A stretch of DNA of 64,000 nucleotides. Origin: Pohlia nutans (lineage: Eukaryota; Streptophyta; Bryopsida; Bryales; Mniaceae). Where the stretch lies: assembly GCA_022496805.1 (NCBI GenBank), contig CM040100.1, positions 18,815,009 through 18,879,008 on the forward strand, in the 5' to 3' direction. The notes under the pieces are model-generated. The model was not told where the DNA came from. It made no database searches and saw only the letters and a program-made list of their open reading frames with translations. This document shows, in pieces, positions 60,426 through 64,000 of the stretch. The translations under genes and the position numbers were made by a program. Position 1 is the first letter of the stretch. Every line of letters begins with the position of its first letter.

Positions 60426-60992
60426 CCCCTAAATGCCTAGAGCCCTCTCCAAATTCGACAGTTTTGCAAAGATGCATTATAAAATGCAACCTAGAGGGAT
60501 ATTTTGAACTTGATATATGAATAAAAGTTGTTCGTTATGAATTTTAGATTCTATCCATACGGTTAGATCTATGAGTGCTATTACCAATAATTTTGTATAA
60601 AATTTGAAAGGTGAAATTCAAAATTATTTTGTAATTCAGTTACGGATAAGATATTGACAATCTAAAGATGAAATTCTTTGTGATTGGTTGAAATGTAATA
60701 CTCTAAGTGTAGTGATTTTTGGAGATTTTTTGGTTGCTTAATTTTATGAGTTGACTTTTTTTAGAGCACTTTTACACTGAAATCTTCAAAATTTTGGGTG
60801 AATCACTACAACATGAAATGGGGCATAAAGTTTTCAGAAATCATCCCCTTTCTAATCGGATCACATATGCATGAAGCTAACTTCATATAGAATCTACAGT
60901 AAAAATTCCACTCTGCAAAAAGTGCATGCGGATGAGAAATTATGGATGAAATCTGTACATCGTCCAAAAAATGGACGCTCAAGCAGTAGGGG
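60426..60992. mobile_element. TTAA-flanked MITE (copy 24), abutting copy 23
   Basis: TTAA at 60422-60425 and 60993-60996; reverse orientation to copy 3, with palindrome CGTCCAAAAAATGGACG near the right end. Confidence 0.82.
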
Positions 60993-61003
60993 TTAAGGGT
61001 TAA

Positions 61004-63268
61004 ATTGTCACCTAATTTGACTAATGGTATTCTCCCTAGTGCCGAAGAAGTCAATAGACAACTTGTCAAAGGTAGCAAGAAACTTGTAAGAGTGAGCATG
61101 ATAAGTTGACATGAGTTGTTGCATCCGTAACCAAACGGTGCGCACATGGTCCGTAATAGCCCCCCCAGTTGATGCTCAATTTTGCATTGCTGCCAAATTT
61201 CATTGCTGGAACACAACACATTGCGATTAAGCTATGTGATCTGCACGATTTAGACTCGGAGGAGAGACCGGACTGTGGATCCACCGTATAACTTTTAGGA
61301 AGTTTGTATCCAAACAAACATTGTTGTCACGTGAGCTCGAGCCATTTCCCATTCACCGGAATAATTTTGTGATAAATGTACAAAATTGTCAAGACAAAAG
61401 TCCCAAGCCCCTCAAATCTTTTGCTTTAGCATTGAACCAATGCACGACCGTCTCTTCTAGGCCGACAATATAGCTCTCACAAATAGTGGATATACTGTAA
61501 CATTCATTTATTTCGTGAACTCTTGAAATAATTTAGATGTACTCTAAGATGTGGCTTCTGAAACTTTTAAAGGTTTCTACTTAAAGAACAATTGTACAAC
61601 ATGTTAATTAAAGGACATATGGATGGTCAAGTTTGAAAAAATAGAATTGAATATTTTCAATTGAGTTTACAAGTTTTGACATTGGAAATTCACCACAATT
61701 ACATTTTTGATACTTTAAACTTTAAATACACTTTGATTGGCTAAAATCGTAATGCTTCAAAAGTGATGAAATTGTTCACATGTATACTATTATAGTTTTG
61801 TAGAGGTGTCTTTGAGATCTTTTAAAAAGGTGATTAAAAGACGTGTTAATAGATAATAACTTTACTATTTTATTTAGGATTGTTTATTACGTTGTTTTGG
61901 CCAATTATTCCAAAATTCATAAAATGATGAGTTATTTTGTATTTTTAACATAATTATAAAGATAACATTTTCAAAAATAGAACGTAAACACCTTTTAACA
62001 TAAATACTTGATCAAATTGTATGGATGCCATATAAATTTCATCATCTACAACTTTCGTTGTTGCGACAAGTTCAAAAAATGAACTTTGTGTACTTTTTAC
62101 AGTAAATTTTCACAATTACTTGAAATTGACATTGAAGGGAAACAACACTCAAAATGTTTTTAAAACAATTTTTTTTGTTATTTAATGAATTGAAACAAAA
62201 TTTTATAAAGTTAACTTTGTCTTTTTTCCAAATCAAAAATTCGAGATTCAAATAAACTAAATTTGGACAACTACTGTTTTTAACCCAAAAAATTGAAGGC
62301 AACCAAATATGGTGGCCTAAACGCATGGCCATCAATGACTCCCAACACTCCAAACTCACATCCAAGATGGAATGTGATAAGCTCTCACTTCCCAAACAGC
62401 AAGCACCAAATATGACCTAAATAAATTTCATGAACAAATTACATACCACCGTTTGAACACCGAATTATAACAATCAATGTATGAGAAGATTTTTCTAACT
62501 TTCAACTTCATAAAGTGATAGCATGGTCCTGTAAGAAAAAAGGACAAACCATTCGATGTGCTAAAATCCAGCTCTCCAAAGCGCAAATGTTTGGCGAGTT
62601 AGAATCAAGCTCCACACTTTAAACATACCTTTATTATCCAAAAGTAGTGCATAGAGTGTTGGAAGGGATGCTACTGGCCATGCTCTAAACACTCCAGGGT
62701 TGAAATAGTCAAGAAGATGGCATTTGATTGGTCTACAATCATCACCATGTAGACCTGTCTTTTGAGCCTGCCCACTACAAGTGGCAAAAAAAAATCATTA
62801 TTTTTTTTATGAACTTCTACATTATACTCTCGACCAATTATAAGCAGAGTTGTCCAAGGTGTGCTAAACCAGACGGCCATAGTGTGAACCACCAAGGACC
62901 AAGTTGCAAGGGTTCTTTTTGTTGCACCCCACAATTAGAAGAGCTAAGAAGTGTGACCCTCACTAGCTGCTTTGAAATGTGTGACAAGAGGATGACTTGG
63001 TGTACACGTCATTGCTGACGAGTATGACAGACAAGGCTGCTGACATACACAGATCCTCTCTCACACTCCCCCAATCACCAACTGAATGGGCGGAGCTTCT
63101 TGCGCTCATGAGTCTAAGCTGGGAATATTCCCTTGGACCAATGGAGAGGGAGTCGCTTTACATGACAGCCAATGCCAATTTGGAGCTATGCCGTGCGTGA
63201 ATCCTTGTATGTGATTGGTCTATTCCATGAAATGAACCCTAAGGCCTTTACATGATAGCATAACATAA
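61004..63268. other. Region without a supported gene
   Basis: AT-rich to about 62600, then somewhat GC-richer. A frame at 63007-63200 (TDKAADIHRSSLTLPQSP ... MTANANLELCRA) shares its first part with 59767-59879 in the same frame; the protein is not recognised. Minus-strand frames at 60806-61317 overlap copy 24 and are unconvincing. Confidence 0.35.
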
Positions 63269-63762
63269 GGGGCGGTTTACACTATGGACCAAGAGCCATG
63301 ACCAAGAAAATTAAATCATTTTCATGGTCATGGCTCTTGGTCAAGAGCCGTGACCATGAAAAATCAAAAATGCAATTTTAAATGACTTGGTCACTCTTTG
63401 TAGTGTAAAGTGGATTTAGACCGGGACAAGTTTAAGCTCATCATTCTCTCTTTTATCCTCCCCTTTTTCCTCCTTTCTCTTTAAATAATTGAACACTAGC
63501 CAATCAATGATTTTTGAGCCCCATGGTCTCCTAGATTATAGTTGAGTCGAGGCATTTGCTTCGACTCAACTATAATCAAGGAGACCATGAAAACATTATC
63601 CATTTGGGAAATTTTAGCATTTTTGGGGACCTCAAAGTTAGTGGTCATTCTCCTTTTTTCAAGGTAGTGTAAAGCCAAATGGGACCAAGAGCTCTTTTTG
63701 GGCCAATTACAGATTTTAGAGTTGCATGAGACGAGTTCTTGGTCCGTAGTGTAAACCGCCCC
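63269..63762. mobile_element. GGGGCGGTTTACAC-ended PIF/Harbinger-like element (494 bp)
   Basis: TAA at 63266-63268 and 63763-63765; ends GGGGCGGTTTACACTATGG and GTAGTGTAAACCGCCCC. Inside are strong hairpins: GACCAAGAGCCATGACC-type repeats (63281-63357) and GAGACC-bounded arms around CGACTCAACTATAAT (63527-63588). Confidence 0.85.
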
Positions 63763-64000
63763 TAATACAACAATGCAATAGAGCACCCTTCTGAAAATTG
63801 AATTAAAAGAGAATCTTCACTTAGATTCACATTTTTTAGTAATGAGGGATGCCATGAATTTTGGAACTATTGTGTCATTGCCACGTGTCTTAGTTTCTAA
63901 TTGTAACTGAGTGTGGTCCCATTGTGAAAGGGTGATGGCTCCTTTTGTTCTATTATGTTGTCGGAGTCAAGGTCATTCTCTGAAATTTATATTTTAATAT

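Overview
This is nuclear DNA of a land plant. Four split genes can be rebuilt exon by exon with plant-type GT-AG introns and intact reading frames, and they sit in AT-rich intergenic DNA packed with short inverted-repeat transposons. The SHMT presequence, the small two-cluster metallothionein and a DUF3669-like gene make me favour a non-seed land plant (bryophyte, lycophyte or fern). This is inference, and no marker here fixes the clade.

Genes, all on the minus strand: (1) 1-553, 5' coding part of a kinase-fold-like protein resembling the fungal DUF3669 family, cut by the window edge, with TATA box and leader intron upstream; (2) 1554-8163, mitochondrial serine hydroxymethyltransferase, 15 exons, 519 aa, one GC-AG intron; (3) 12782-13084, a J-domain fragment with HLD in place of HPD; (4) 14842-16564, cytosolic ribosomal protein S11 (uS17), 6 exons, 160 aa; (5) 24897-27853, ubiquitin-like-domain CTD phosphatase (UBLCP1), 6 exons, 333 aa; (6) 32602-33302, metallothionein, 3 exons, 56 aa, with TATA box. 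These are unrelated housekeeping or stress genes; I see no operon-like or pathway grouping.

From about 34 kb to the end I find no convincing gene. The intergenic DNA is dominated by non-autonomous DNA transposons that can be sorted by terminal repeat and target duplication: about 22 TTAA-flanked elements with CCC(C/T)TAAA ends (piggyBac-like, roughly 11-12 kb by hand-drawn boundaries); TA-flanked foldbacks, including a near-identical pair (979 and 978 bp) in opposite orientation on either side of the RPS11 region and a 1.39-kb foldback with 621-bp arms; TAA/TTA-flanked GAGCAT and GGGCGGTTTACAC elements (PIF/Harbinger-like); one Stowaway-like, one CACTA-like and one Mutator-like MITE with 9-bp duplications; and a family with GGCCCATTC ends. 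Nested copies with empty sites elsewhere in the window prove several insertions directly. No transposase gene was recognised for any family.

The most interesting signals are the TTAA family with its covarying subterminal palindrome, the fungal-like DUF3669 gene, and the multi-unit foldback pair, one copy of which lies about 225 bp upstream of the RPS11 start codon.
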